Assembly: GCF_000169455.1 (NCBI RefSeq)
Contig: NZ_AAYC01000006.1
Location: 202,096-266,095 of the forward strand
Direction of reading: 5' to 3'
Origin: Roseobacter sp. SK209-2-6
Lineage (GTDB): Bacteria > Pseudomonadota > Alphaproteobacteria > Rhodobacterales > Rhodobacteraceae
Length of the DNA stretch: 64,000 nt
The number at the start of each line of letters is the position of its first letter. Position 1 is the stretch's first letter. Positions 9,739-19,139 of the stretch are shown here, piece after piece. The notes beneath the pieces are model-generated. The model searched no databases. It saw only the letters and a program-made list of their open reading frames with translations, and was not told the DNA's origin. A program made the translations under genes and the position numbers.

Positions 9739-10631
9739 ATGAACTTTGACCAAAACCAACTGGCCGCACTTACCTCTGTCCTGCGATTGGGGAGCTTTGA
9801 AGCGGCGGCCCAAGAACTCTCGGTCACCCCTTCAGCCGTATCTCAACGCATCAAAGCCTTGGAAGAACGCGCCGGCGGTGTCCTGGTGCATCGCACGACC
9901 CCTTGCAGGGGAACGAAATCAGGCCGTCGACTGGCTAAATTGGCGGATGACCTTAACCTCCTTCAGGGTCAGGCCGCTAAGGACCTCGCACTTGTGCCTA
10001 GTCAGAGCAGTGGCGCAACCGTCATTAGGGTGGCTGTGAATGCGGACAGTCTGGCCACTTGGTTCATTGATGCCATGGCCACGTACCCGAGTTTCTGTTT
10101 GATATTGTGATCGATGATCAGGACCATAGCGCCGACTGGCTGCGCCGGGGAGAGGTCTCTGCCGCGGTCACCGCCCATGGGACCCCGGTCACTGGATGCG
10201 ATGCCTTTAGGCTTGGCACCATGCAATACACCGCAACCGCCAGTCCACGCTATGTTGCCCACTGGTTTCCTGAGGGTTGCAACACCGAAGCCTTAGCCCA
10301 GGCCCCCTGCATCACCTTCAATCAAAAAGACGCCCTGCAACGTCGATGGCTGGACAAGGCCGCCGGTTCCTATGTTTCCCCGCCTTCACATTTCCTGCCT
10401 TCCACTCAGGCCTTTGCGGATGCTGCAAAGGCAGGGTTGGGTTGGGGAATGAACCCGGTAAATTTGATCCAGGAGGAACTACAGAACGGCGATCTGGTGG
10501 AGCTAAAGGCCGATAGTAGGCTGGAAGTCGCATTGGAATGGCAGGTTAGCCGCATCATGGCGCCCGCGCTGGCCAAATTGACGCGGGCGGTGTTAGGCTG
10601 CGCGCGCAAACATCTGTCCTCTCATCAGTGA
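9739..10631 (+). pseudogene. argP: argP/lysG-type LysR regulator, frameshifted
   Basis: Two adjacent reading frames make up one ArgP-like LysR protein. The first (from the ATG at 9739) has the winged HTH (AAAQELSVTPSAVSQRIKALE) and runs to about residue 117 (MATYP). The second frame continues directly with EFLFDIVIDDQDHSADWLRRG and the rest of the effector-binding domain to 10631. The joint lies near 10087-10092. The shift from one frame to the other equals loss of one base, and adding one base gives a 297-aa protein of normal ArgP length with no other defect. It sits head-to-head with the lysE/argO-type exporter it would control. It is either a recent pseudogene or a sequencing error; the product as written would keep only DNA binding. 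Confidence 0.88.
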
Positions 10632-10687
10632 CTATTGGGAGGTCCCCTTGGCCAAGACCAGCCTAAGCCTATTGGAGCCCGCCGCAT

Positions 10688-11380
10688 ATGTTTTCAAGAA
10701 CCGCTCTGTCCTATGATCCCCAGCCCCTTCCCGACCGGTTCGATTTCACCGGGGACGAGATGCAGCAGAAGGCATCGGAGTTTCTGGAACATATGCGCAA
10801 GCGCCATACGGTACGGGATTTCACGCCGAAGCCAATCCCGCGCGAGGTGATCACAACCTGCATTGAAACTGCGGGCACCGCCCCTTCGGGCGCCAATCAT
10901 CAGCCCTGGCATTTTGTGGCCATTTCCAACCCTGCCCTAAAGCAACGCATCCGCGAGGAAGCTGAGGAAGAAGAACGACGTTTTTATGCCGGCGGTGCGG
11001 GAGATGAATGGATCAAGGCCCTGGAACCTATTGGCACCAATGAAGATAAGCCACATTTGACCATAGCCCCCTGGCTGATCGTCGTTTTTTCCCAGCGCTG
11101 GGGCGAGTTCTCAGACGGAACCCGGTACAAAAACTACTATGTTCCAGAAAGCGTGAACATCGCCACCGGGTTTCTCCTGGCCTCTTTGCACAGCGCTGGG
11201 CTTTGTGCTTTAACTCACACCCCTAACCCTATGAAATTTCTTAATACGGCCTTAAATCGCCCTGCCTCTGAAAAGCCAACCATGATCATCGCCGTTGGTC
11301 ATCCGAGTGCCGAAGCCCAGGTTCCCAGTGTTGCCAAACTGAAGAAACCGCTCAGCGAAATCTCAACGGTGTTTGAGTGA
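10688..11380 (+). CDS. Nitroreductase-fold flavoprotein, iodotyrosine-deiodinase-like
   Basis: 230-aa FMN protein. The phosphate-binding segment RKRHTVRDF is at residues 38-45, followed by TAGTAPSGANHQPWHFV (61-77). The active-site lid trio of iodotyrosine deiodinase is present as Glu96, Tyr100 and Lys121; the spacings of 4 and 21 residues equal those of human IYD (Glu157, Tyr161, Lys182). The C-terminal GLCALTHTPNPMKFL also fits the subfamily. It may reductively dehalogenate halotyrosines; activity is inferred. It overlaps the start of the next gene by 8 bp, suggesting co-translation. It follows the argP remnant by about 56 bp. Confidence 0.85.
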   Translation: MFSRTALSYDPQPLPDRFDFTGDEMQQKASEFLEHMRKRHTVRDFTPKPIPREVITTCIETAGTAPSGANHQPWHFVAISNPALKQRIREEAEEEERRFYAGGAGDEWIKALEPIGTNEDKPHLTIAPWLIVVFSQRWGEFSDGTRYKNYYVPESVNIATGFLLASLHSAGLCALTHTPNPMKFLNTALNRPASEKPTMIIAVGHPSAEAQVPSVAKLKKPLSEISTVFE

Positions 11381-12251
11381 CCGCAACTGGCAAAATGTTG
11401 GCAAAGGCTTGAGCCGGTCGGGAGCAACGATCGCGGGCGCATTCTGGCGCTATGTTTTGTTGTTACGCGGGAGTAGCTTGCTACTCTGGTGGGGGATGAA
11501 CCAGGCTGTTCAGCTCCCGATCTTTGTCTTTTTTGCACTGCTGAGCATAGACTTCGCCCTGCTAATATTTGCGGGCCGAAACCTACTTCGCGCCACTGAT
11601 AGCCATCAATCAGGATCCGGAGCTATGGCTCCGGTCTGGGGCAGTTACCTCGCCTACCTACTTCTGGCACTACTCTCCTCCTCTCTCTGGTGGGAAGCCT
11701 GGCTAATCTCCAACCAGGAACCGGACAATATCGATTTTGAAGCCCAGCGAAATGCAGAGCATTCAGCGCGTTACAGCCTGATCCTAACACCGGATGGACG
11801 CATTCTCGACTTTAAGGGTGAAATCACATTTGGCCTGACCCGGCGCCTCAAAAAGGTGCTCAGCGAAAACCCAGAAATTGAAACACTACTGCTGAGCAGC
11901 GCTGGCGGTCTGATTTATGAGGCCAGAGGGGCCGCCAAACTTATCGCAGAATTTGGTCTGAATACCGAGGCAAGAGGCCTCTGCGCTTCGGCCTGCACTC
12001 TTCTCTTTGCAGCGGGAAACAGGCGGCAGATCGGCATGGATGGATCCTTGGGGTTCCATAGCTACCAATTGAGGCACTTTGGCGGCCTGCCACAGATAAA
12101 TATTGAAAAAGAGCAAAAAAGGGACGAAAAATACCTGATATCCAGGGGTGTTTCGGAAGATTTTGTAAAAAAAGTTTTCGAAACATCGGCAGAGAAACTG
12201 TGGTTTCCCAGTGCTGATCAACTGACAAAAGCGGGTGTGACAACCAATTAG
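11373..12251 (+). CDS. Membrane-anchored ClpP-like (COG3904-type) protein
   Basis: 292 aa. Residues about 25-110 hold three hydrophobic segments; the rest forms a soluble domain with the repeat pattern of the ClpP/crotonase fold: GRILDFKGEI, LLLSSAGGLIYEARGAAKLI and GLCASACTLLFAAGNRRQIGMDGSLGFHSY. The Ser in CASACTLLF and the His in GFHSY are where such folds carry catalytic residues, so a serine-protease-like activity is possible but unproven. The start is uncertain: no ATG precedes the membrane region, and TTG at 11373, overlapping the previous gene by 8 bp, fits best. Its role, and whether it works with the preceding flavoprotein, is unknown. Confidence 0.7.
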   Translation: MSDRNWQNVGKGLSRSGATIAGAFWRYVLLLRGSSLLLWWGMNQAVQLPIFVFFALLSIDFALLIFAGRNLLRATDSHQSGSGAMAPVWGSYLAYLLLALLSSSLWWEAWLISNQEPDNIDFEAQRNAEHSARYSLILTPDGRILDFKGEITFGLTRRLKKVLSENPEIETLLLSSAGGLIYEARGAAKLIAEFGLNTEARGLCASACTLLFAAGNRRQIGMDGSLGFHSYQLRHFGGLPQINIEKEQKRDEKYLISRGVSEDFVKKVFETSAEKLWFPSADQLTKAGVTTN

Positions 12252-12360
12252 GCGCAGTGCCTAAAGCTACTCAGAGGCTGCCATGACACGATCGTAATTC
12301 AGTATGCAGCTGACAGCCTGACCCCCAAGGGGAGAGTCGCACATCTCGATGCCGACATCA

Positions 12361-12389
12361 AAAAGCCCCCGACCAAGTCAGGGGCTTTT
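12361..12389 (-). terminator. Rho-independent terminator of yebC
   Basis: Inverted repeat AAAAGCCCC ... GGGGCTTTT with an 11-nt loop, 30 bp beyond the yebC stop. The A/T flanks make it able to work in both directions, so it may also stop the plus-strand gene ending at 12251. Confidence 0.8.
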
Positions 12390-12418
12390 CCGGTTTCTGC
12401 AAGCAAAGTGTTGAGCAA

Positions 12419-13159
12419 TCAGAGCTGCTCCATCACCTCATCAGAAGCTTCAAAATTCGTTGTAACACGCTGGACGTCATCATCATCTTCCAGAGCATCA
12501 ACCAGCTTCATCAGTTTTTGCATGCCTTCCAGGTCCAGCTCGGTGGTGGTTGTTGGCTTCCAGATCAACTTGGTGCTCTCGGATTCACCCAGCTCAGCTT
12601 CCAGCGCGTTGGAGACTTCATTCAGGTCGGTATCTTCGCAATAGATGATGTGGCCGTCATCAGAGCTTTCGACATCTTCGGCACCCGCTTCAATCGCGGC
12701 CATCATAACCGTGTCCGCATCACCAACACTGGCAGGATAGCTGACTTCGCCTTTGCGGTCGAACATGAAGCCAACGGAGCCGGTCTCACCCAAGTTGCCA
12801 CCATTTTTGGAGAATGTGGATCGCACGGTGGAGGCTGTGCGGTTTTTGTTGTCGGTCATCGTCTCGACAATAACCGCCACCCCGCTGGGGCCATACCCTT
12901 CATAGCGAATTTCATCATAGTTCTCGGCGTCGCCACCGATGGCCTTTTTAATCGCGCGCTCGATGACGTCTTTTGGTACCGATTGCGATTTGGCCTCTTT
13001 CACGGCCAGGCGTAGACGCGGGTTCTTTTCAGGGTCGGGGTCGCCCATCTTTGCGGCCACGGTGATCTCCTTGGCCAGTTTGGAAAACAGCTTGGACCGC
13101 GCCGCATCCTGACGGCCTTTGCGGTGCTGAATGTTTGCCCATTTGGAATGGCCTGCCAT
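12419..13159 (-). CDS. yebC: YebC/PmpR-family DNA-binding or translation-associated protein
   Basis: 246-aa cytoplasmic protein starting [23 protein letters not shown] (read in parts), the family hallmark, followed by [13 protein letters not shown] and the [19 protein letters not shown] segment. Family length is 240-250 aa. Members were described as transcription regulators; recent work links them to ribosomes and translation of difficult (proline-rich) stretches. The ATG is preceded by AAAGGA. Its usual partner ruvC is not adjacent; the gene stands alone. Confidence 0.96.
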   Translation of the reverse strand: MAGHSKWANIQHRKGRQDAARSKLFSKLAKEITVAAKMGDPDPEKNPRLRLAVKEAKSQSVPKDVIERAIKKAIGGDAENYDEIRYEGYGPSGVAVIVETMTDNKNRTASTVRSTFSKNGGNLGETGSVGFMFDRKGEVSYPASVGDADTVMMAAIEAGAEDVESSDDGHIIYCEDTDLNEVSNALEAELGESESTKLIWKPTTTTELDLEGMQKLMKLVDALEDDDDVQRVTTNFEASDEVMEQL

Positions 13160-13316
13160 GGTAGATCCTTTGTGTCGTGCAATCTAAAGTTTGGCGCACA
13201 TATAGCCCTGCTAAGGCCCGGCTTTCAAGCTCTGCTACTATCGCAAAGCGAATAGAGCCCCCCTTCAGCGTGGGCTTCCATCTTGTGCACGGGATCAAAG
13301 CGGTTAGTCTGCCTAC

Positions 13317-15095
13317 ATGACATTTGACCAGATCGCTTTGTTCACCCTGTTTGCCGCCGTCTTCGCCATGCTCCTCTGGGGTCGTTTCCGCTATGATCTA
13401 ATCGCTTTTGCCGCGCTGATGATTGGGGTGGTGGTTGGCGTTGTTCCAACCAGTGAGGCCTTTTCCGGGTTTGGTCATCCGGCCACTTTGGTGGTTGCGC
13501 TTGTCCTGATCGTTTCCGCAGGGCTGGTGCGTTCCGGCGCGGTCCTGCTGATCACCCGCACCCTGGTCGACAGCGCAAGAGCCCTGGGACTGCATATTGC
13601 CCTCATGGGCGGGATCGGAGCGGTGCTTTCTGCCTTTATGAACAATGTCGCAGCGCTGGCACTGCTGATGCCCGTGGATATCCAGACCGCCCGCAAGGCA
13701 GGTCGCAGCCCCGGTCTCAGCCTGATGCCACTGTCTTTTGCGACCATTTTGGGCGGCATGGCCACCCTTATCGGTACGCCACCCAATATTATTATTGCTG
13801 CAATCCGCGAAGAAACGCTTGGGGCGCCCTTTGCCATGTTTGACTTTGCACCTGTTGGCGGGATCGCCGCACTGGTCGGTCTGACCTTTGTTGCCTTTGT
13901 CGGTTGGCGCCTGATCCCACAGCGGGAGAATGGTGCGCCTGGATCAGCAGAAGCGCGTCTTGCCGATTACATTGCTGAACTCACCATTCCCGAAGGATCA
14001 AAACTCATCGATCAAAGGCTGGGAGAGTTGGATGCCGAGGCCGAAAAAGCGGATGTCGCTATTCTGGGATTGATCCGCAATGGGCAGCGTCACTACGGAC
14101 GCGCCTATTCGGCGCAGTTACGCGCAGGCGATGCGCTGGTGATCGAAGCTGCCCCGGATGCACTGGATGAGTTTCGCGCCGCTCTAAAACTGGATTTTGC
14201 CGATGCGGCCCGACAAGAGAAGCTCACCGCTGCGGGCGAAGGTCTGGAGCTGATCGAAGTCGTGGTTCCAGAAGATTCTCGCATTGCCGGTCGCAGTGCC
14301 CAATCCCTGGGGCTCGCCTGGCGGCAAAGCGCGGTGCTTTTGGGGATTTCCCGCCGAGGCCAAAACCTGCACCGTCACCTCAGACAGACCGAAATCGCTG
14401 CTGGCGACATTCTACTGATCCTCTGCCCCAGAGAGCGCGGGGCGAGTGTTACTGATTGGCTGGGGTGCCTGCCTTTGGCCGAACGTGGACTGGCGGTCAC
14501 CGCAAATGACAAGACCTGGGCCGCCATTGGCCTGTTTGCCACCGCCGTTTTTGCGGCCTCTGTCGGGTGGATCTACTTACCGATTGCCCTGGGCCTGGTT
14601 GCGATTTCCTATGTATTGCTGAAGATTCTGCCGGTAGCAGAGATTTATGATCATGTGGAATGGCCGGTGGTGGTTCTCCTAGGGTCGATGATCCCACTTG
14701 GCGCCGCCTTGGACGCTTCCGGGGGCACGGCCCTAATTGCGCAGGCCCTGATCAGCTTTACCCAAGGCCTGCCAGCCTGGGCCATTCTGACCGTTCTGAT
14801 GGTGGTGACCATGACGCTGTCGGATGTGCTGAACAACACCGCCACCGCAATCGTAGCAGCCCCCGTCGGTATTCAAATGGCGCAATCGCTGGGTGTCTCC
14901 CCTGATCCCTTCCTGATGGCTGTGGCCGTTGCGGCCTCGGCGGCTTTCCTGACCCCGATTGGCCACAAGAACAATACTCTGGTCCTGGGACCGGGAGGCT
15001 ATCAGTTCGGCGATTATTGGCGCATTGGTCTGCCTTTGGAAGTGCTGATTATCGCTGTTTCCATCCCCGCCATTCTTACCTTCTGGCCGCTTTAA
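13317..15095 (+). CDS. SLC13-type permease with two TrkA-C domains
   Basis: 592-aa transporter. An N-terminal block of membrane spans (1-200) contains FMNNVAALALLMPV and the GMATLIGTPPNII loop, typical of divalent anion/sodium symporters. Residues about 215-390 form two cytoplasmic TrkA-C (RCK-C) domains. The second membrane half includes VLNNTATAIVAAPVGI and FLTPIGHKNNTLVLGPGGY. Proteins of this kind move sulfate, dicarboxylates or similar anions; the substrate is not readable. It lies upstream of an FAD dehydrogenase and, 3.6 kb away on the other strand, a second transporter of the same design and length. Confidence 0.9.
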   Translation: MTFDQIALFTLFAAVFAMLLWGRFRYDLIAFAALMIGVVVGVVPTSEAFSGFGHPATLVVALVLIVSAGLVRSGAVLLITRTLVDSARALGLHIALMGGIGAVLSAFMNNVAALALLMPVDIQTARKAGRSPGLSLMPLSFATILGGMATLIGTPPNIIIAAIREETLGAPFAMFDFAPVGGIAALVGLTFVAFVGWRLIPQRENGAPGSAEARLADYIAELTIPEGSKLIDQRLGELDAEAEKADVAILGLIRNGQRHYGRAYSAQLRAGDALVIEAAPDALDEFRAALKLDFADAARQEKLTAAGEGLELIEVVVPEDSRIAGRSAQSLGLAWRQSAVLLGISRRGQNLHRHLRQTEIAAGDILLILCPRERGASVTDWLGCLPLAERGLAVTANDKTWAAIGLFATAVFAASVGWIYLPIALGLVAISYVLLKILPVAEIYDHVEWPVVVLLGSMIPLGAALDASGGTALIAQALISFTQGLPAWAILTVLMVVTMTLSDVLNNTATAIVAAPVGIQMAQSLGVSPDPFLMAVAVAASAAFLTPIGHKNNTLVLGPGGYQFGDYWRIGLPLEVLIIAVSIPAILTFWPL

Positions 15096-15107
15096 GGTAG
15101 GAAACCA

Positions 15108-15137
15108 CCAGAGGCGGCTGAGCCAGAGGCGGCTGAG
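15108..15137 (+). repeat. Perfect tandem duplication of a 15-bp unit
   Basis: Two adjacent identical copies of CCAGAGGCGGCTGAG directly after the transporter stop codon. A CCTCTG a few bases later can pair with the repeat's CAGAGG, so it may also form a weak hairpin. No further copy was noticed in the window. Confidence 0.85.
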
Positions 15138-15250
15138 TAAAACCTCTGAAAATTAGGGGTGTTACCTGACGGAACCTAGGCGAAACATTTGCTCCCCGCC
15201 CTTTTTAGCGCCTAGGCTGGCAAGGAAAGACCACAGGCCAGGAGTTCCCG

Positions 15251-16921
15251 ATGTCAGATGGATCAGAAAACTGCGCGGATGTCATCATTGTCGGTTCAGG
15301 CCTGGCAGGGCTGACAGCAGCCTGTGAGCTGGGCGATCGCGGCAAGAAGGTGATCTTACTGGACCAGGAACCTGCCCATTTCCTTGGGGGACAAGCCCAT
15401 TGGAGCCTCGGCGGCCTGTTCATGGTCGACACGCCCGAGCAGCGCCGGATGGGGATCAAGGACAGCCCTAACCTTGCTTTGCGTGATTGGATGAGCAGTG
15501 CGCAGTTTGACCGAGAGGAAGATCACTGGCCACAGCAATGGGCGCGCGCCTATCTCGACTTCGCTGCCGGTGAAATGAGGCCTTGGCTGCACCAGATGGG
15601 GATGCGCTGGTTCCCTATAGTGGGTTGGGCAGAACGCGGCGGCAGTACAGCGCAGGGACATGGCAACTCCGTGCCTCGCTTTCACATCACCTGGGGCACC
15701 GGCCCCGGGGTGATTGCTCCTTTTGCCCGCCGGCTACAAGAACACCAAGACGCGGGCCGTATTGAGACCCGCTTTCGCCATCAGGTCAGCCATATCATTA
15801 CCCAGGGCGGCGAGGTCAAAGGGGTCTCTGGTGAGCTTCTGGCACCTGATAACGCAGCACAGGGGGCAAAGACCAACCGGCAGGAAATTGGTGAATTTGA
15901 AGTCTATGCCCCATCGGTTGTCATTGGATCCGGCGGCATTGGTGGCAATCTGGAGCTGGTCCGCAAAAATTGGCCCCGTGTGCGCCTGGGTGAACCACCA
16001 GAGAATATGGTCTCTGGCGTGCCATTCCATGTGGACGGTCGCATGATCCCAATCGCAGAGGCTGCCGGCGGCCACGTCATCAACGGCGATCGCATGTGGC
16101 ATTACACCGAAGGGCTGCGCAATTGGGATCCTATTTGGCCAAACCACGGCATTCGCATTCTGCCGGGCCCCTCTTCCATGTGGTTCAATGCTTTCGGTGA
16201 CCGGCTGCCCTCACCCTGTCTGCCAGGGTTCGACACCCTCGCAACCCTGAAAGAGATCCTGAAGACCGGGCATGACTACAGCTGGTTCATCCTGAGCCAG
16301 AAAATCATCGAAAAGGAATTTGCACTTTCCGGTTCAGAGCAGAACCCCGATCTGACCTCGGGCAAATGGCTGGAGGTCATCAAATCCCGCCTTTTGTCCC
16401 GTGGCGGTGCCCCTGCCCCGGTGGAGGCCTTTAAGAAACATGGCGAAGACTTTATTGTCGCAAGCGATCTCACAGAATTGGTGGCCGGTATGAACCGGAT
16501 TGCCAAACTCCCCCTCGATGAGATGCACCTGCGGCGACAGATCGAAGCACGGGATGCACAGGTCGACAATCCATTTGCCAAAGACGCGCAGATCATCGCG
16601 ATAAACGCTGCGCGCAATTACCGCGGAGACCGTTTGATCAGAACGGCCAAGCCCCATCGCATCTTAGACCGTAAAAACGGGCCCTTGATAGCGGTGCGGC
16701 TCAACATACTGACCCGCAAAACCCTAGGCGGGTTGCAGACAAATCTGGATAGCCAGATGGTTGGGGCGGATGGCGCCCCTGTTCCCGGTCTCTTTGCGGT
16801 TGGTGAAGCCGCCGGCTTTGGTGGAGGCGGCTACCATGGCTATAATGCGCTGGAAGGGTCCTTCCTTGGGGGATGCTTGTTTTCCGGCCGTCAGGCCGGG
16901 CAATCCCAAAAAATCGCTTAG
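15251..16921 (+). CDS. FAD-binding dehydrogenase (fumarate reductase / ketosteroid dehydrogenase type)
   Basis: 556-aa flavoprotein with an N-terminal Rossmann motif (IIVGSGLAGLTAACELG, residues 10-26) and a C-terminal FAD-contacting segment GLFAVGEAAGFGGGGYHGYNALEG. The FAD_binding_2 architecture fits the large 'putative FAD-binding dehydrogenase' group related to 3-oxosteroid 1-dehydrogenase and fumarate reductase. No signal peptide is visible, so it should be cytoplasmic. AGGAG lies 6 nt before the ATG. It is flanked by two SLC13 permeases; a link (uptake of an acid followed by its dehydrogenation) is conceivable but speculative. The substrate is unknown. Confidence 0.85.
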   Translation: MSDGSENCADVIIVGSGLAGLTAACELGDRGKKVILLDQEPAHFLGGQAHWSLGGLFMVDTPEQRRMGIKDSPNLALRDWMSSAQFDREEDHWPQQWARAYLDFAAGEMRPWLHQMGMRWFPIVGWAERGGSTAQGHGNSVPRFHITWGTGPGVIAPFARRLQEHQDAGRIETRFRHQVSHIITQGGEVKGVSGELLAPDNAAQGAKTNRQEIGEFEVYAPSVVIGSGGIGGNLELVRKNWPRVRLGEPPENMVSGVPFHVDGRMIPIAEAAGGHVINGDRMWHYTEGLRNWDPIWPNHGIRILPGPSSMWFNAFGDRLPSPCLPGFDTLATLKEILKTGHDYSWFILSQKIIEKEFALSGSEQNPDLTSGKWLEVIKSRLLSRGGAPAPVEAFKKHGEDFIVASDLTELVAGMNRIAKLPLDEMHLRRQIEARDAQVDNPFAKDAQIIAINAARNYRGDRLIRTAKPHRILDRKNGPLIAVRLNILTRKTLGGLQTNLDSQMVGADGAPVPGLFAVGEAAGFGGGGYHGYNALEGSFLGGCLFSGRQAGQSQKIA

Positions 16922-16981
16922 CGGGGCCCTTTTTCAGCCGATCAATAAACTGATGGGTAATCCAAACTAAAAAACCTGCGG

Positions 16982-17065
16982 TTACAGTGCCATAGCCTGT
17001 GAAACCACAGCAATCGCCGTTGCCGAAGCCAAGATCAAAACCAAAAAACCTTTTCTAATAGTCAT
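16982..17065 (-). CDS. 27-aa single-span membrane peptide
   Basis: Short reading frame MTIRKGFLVLILASATAIAV... (27 aa): two positive residues, then an uninterrupted hydrophobic stretch, ending in an AMAL tail. A GAGGG box lies about 10 nt before the ATG. It could be a small inner-membrane protein or a signal-peptide-like fragment. It lies in a 246-bp gap between two convergent genes. No homologue is recognised. Confidence 0.4.
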   Translation of the reverse strand: MTIRKGFLVLILASATAIAVVSQAMAL

Positions 17066-17167
17066 TTTCACATTCCCTCACATAAACCCTGTCCTTTTGA
17101 TATGGGGCGAAGTGTAAAAATTTCACGTAACAGATTGGGTTTTAGGCAATCTTTTACCCAAGTGGAC

Positions 17168-18946
17168 CTAGAGCGGCCAGAACCAGGGAATAAGTGCAGA
17201 AGCCAAAAGCCCAACACTGATATTCAATGGAATGCCAACACGCATGAAATCAGAAAATTTGTAGCCTCCGGGGCCGTAAACCAGCATGTTTGTCTGATAG
17301 CCAATCGGCGTTGCAAAGGAAGCGGAGGCCGCGACCATCACCGCGACAACAAGCGGACGGGGATCCACGCCCATGGCTTGAGCTAGCCCAACGGCGATCG
17401 GGGTCACAACCACCGCTACTGCATTGTTTGAAACCAGCTCCGTCAGCACCGAAGTCAGCAGATAGATCGACCAGACAAGGAAGAAGGGCGGTAATCCCCG
17501 CAACTGCGGGGCGATGGCCTCAGCAATCAGGCTCACGGCGCCGGAATCTTCCAATGCTGCACCGATGGCCAACATGGAAAAGATCAGCGCCAAAAGCCGC
17601 CCATCCACAAAGGAGAAGGCCTCATCCGCGTCAATGCAGCGGGTGATCAGCACCATGGCAACTGCAACCACAGAGAGGAGCAGAATGGGTGCCACGCCAA
17701 GTGCAGCGAGCAGCACGATCGACATAAGCGCTATGATGGCGAGAGGCGCATGTTTGCGGCGATAGGCCCGCTGGGTCGGCTGCGAAACATCAGCCATATC
17801 TGTATCCGCCGCAAGCCGTTGAATATCTGCAGGCGCACCTTCCAGCAGCAATGTATCCCCGACCCGCACAACCAGGTCATCCAGCTGCACGCCAATGTTC
17901 TGATTGCGTCGATGCACAGCTAGAACATAAACCCCATAGCGACGGCGCAGACGCATCGCCCCCAGCGTGCGCCCAACAAGGCGGCACCCCGGTGTAATCA
18001 GCACCTCGACCGTCTTGGTCTCCACCGCAGAAACCTGATCCACACGCTTCAGTTCCTTGTTGTTCTGCAGGCTCAACAATTCCGTCATCTGTGTGCGCAG
18101 GATCACCCGGTCCCCGACCTGCAGCTCGACCCCTTTCAGGTTGCGGCGCAGCGAGAGGTCACCGCGCACCAGGTCGATGAGGCGAACACCAGGACGTTTG
18201 AACAATCGCACCCCGGTCACTTCGCGCCCGATCAAATTGCTGTCAGGCGGGATCACCGCTTCGGTGAAGAACTTCATTTTCGAGCGGTCGCTCAGCAGGC
18301 TGGCCATACTGTCCCGCTCCGGCAGGAGATGAGGGGAGACAAAGCGCAGATAGATCATGCCCCAGATAACCAAAATCAGCCCCAGAGGCGTTACTTCAAA
18401 GATCGAAAAGGGCTCCAGCCCTTGCGCACGCGCGACACCGTCGACCAAGAGGTTTGTTGATGTGCCGATCAAGGTCAGTGTGCCGCCCAGAATGGCGCCA
18501 TAGCTCAGCGGGATCAGCATTTTGGAGGGCGAGACACGCAGCGTCCGTGAGATCTGTACAAAAACCGGGATCATCACCACAACAACAGGTGTATTTGAGA
18601 CAATCGCGGATGCGGTGACAACAAAGGCCATAAGCAGGGCAATTGCGCGTCTTGGGCTGACCTCTGCCTGTTTTCGTGCCCGCGCCGTGAAGGCATCCAA
18701 TGCGCCGGTACGTACCAGGGCCCCCATGATGATGAACATGGCAGCGATGGTCCAGGGTGCCGGGTTGGCTAGCACTGGCACCGCCTTGTCATAGGGGAGC
18801 ACGCCAGTGATCAGCATCAGTGACACCCCAGCGAGGGCAACAACTTCAGTTGGATAGATTTCTCGCAAGAATGCGATAAACATCAAAAGGACGATCGCGA
18901 GAGTGAGAAAGGCACTGCCGTTCTCAAATTGAGTGATCAGATGCAT
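17168..18946 (-). CDS. SLC13-type permease with two TrkA-C domains (second copy)
   Basis: 592-aa transporter of the same plan as the gene at 13317: membrane half, two TrkA-C domains (about 200-370), membrane half. Motifs include SNTPVVVVMIPVF, GGTLTLIGTSTNLLVDG and SNNAVAVVVTPIAVGLAQAMG. The two share fold and length but clearly differ in sequence, so this is not a recent duplication. The ATG at 18946 follows AAAGGG; an in-frame ATG at 19009 adds 21 charged residues and is rejected. Anion (sulfate or carboxylate) uptake is likely; the substrate is unknown. It is convergent with the FAD dehydrogenase. Confidence 0.9.
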   Translation of the reverse strand: MHLITQFENGSAFLTLAIVLLMFIAFLREIYPTEVVALAGVSLMLITGVLPYDKAVPVLANPAPWTIAAMFIIMGALVRTGALDAFTARARKQAEVSPRRAIALLMAFVVTASAIVSNTPVVVVMIPVFVQISRTLRVSPSKMLIPLSYGAILGGTLTLIGTSTNLLVDGVARAQGLEPFSIFEVTPLGLILVIWGMIYLRFVSPHLLPERDSMASLLSDRSKMKFFTEAVIPPDSNLIGREVTGVRLFKRPGVRLIDLVRGDLSLRRNLKGVELQVGDRVILRTQMTELLSLQNNKELKRVDQVSAVETKTVEVLITPGCRLVGRTLGAMRLRRRYGVYVLAVHRRNQNIGVQLDDLVVRVGDTLLLEGAPADIQRLAADTDMADVSQPTQRAYRRKHAPLAIIALMSIVLLAALGVAPILLLSVVAVAMVLITRCIDADEAFSFVDGRLLALIFSMLAIGAALEDSGAVSLIAEAIAPQLRGLPPFFLVWSIYLLTSVLTELVSNNAVAVVVTPIAVGLAQAMGVDPRPLVVAVMVAASASFATPIGYQTNMLVYGPGGYKFSDFMRVGIPLNISVGLLASALIPWFWPL

Positions 18947-19139
18947 CGCAGCCCTTTGATGTTTTGCTCTTCTCCGCCTGCTCTTTGCGAACAAGCGCGG
19001 TCGCTGCAAGTTTCCCCGATCCCGAAAACCGGGGCAAGGATTTCATACTCAATTGTGAAGCCGCCCAGGTAGTTCTGGGCGATTTTACAACAAAGCCTTC
19101 ATTTGACAGAGAGAACTTCCGTCACAGCAAAGAACTATT

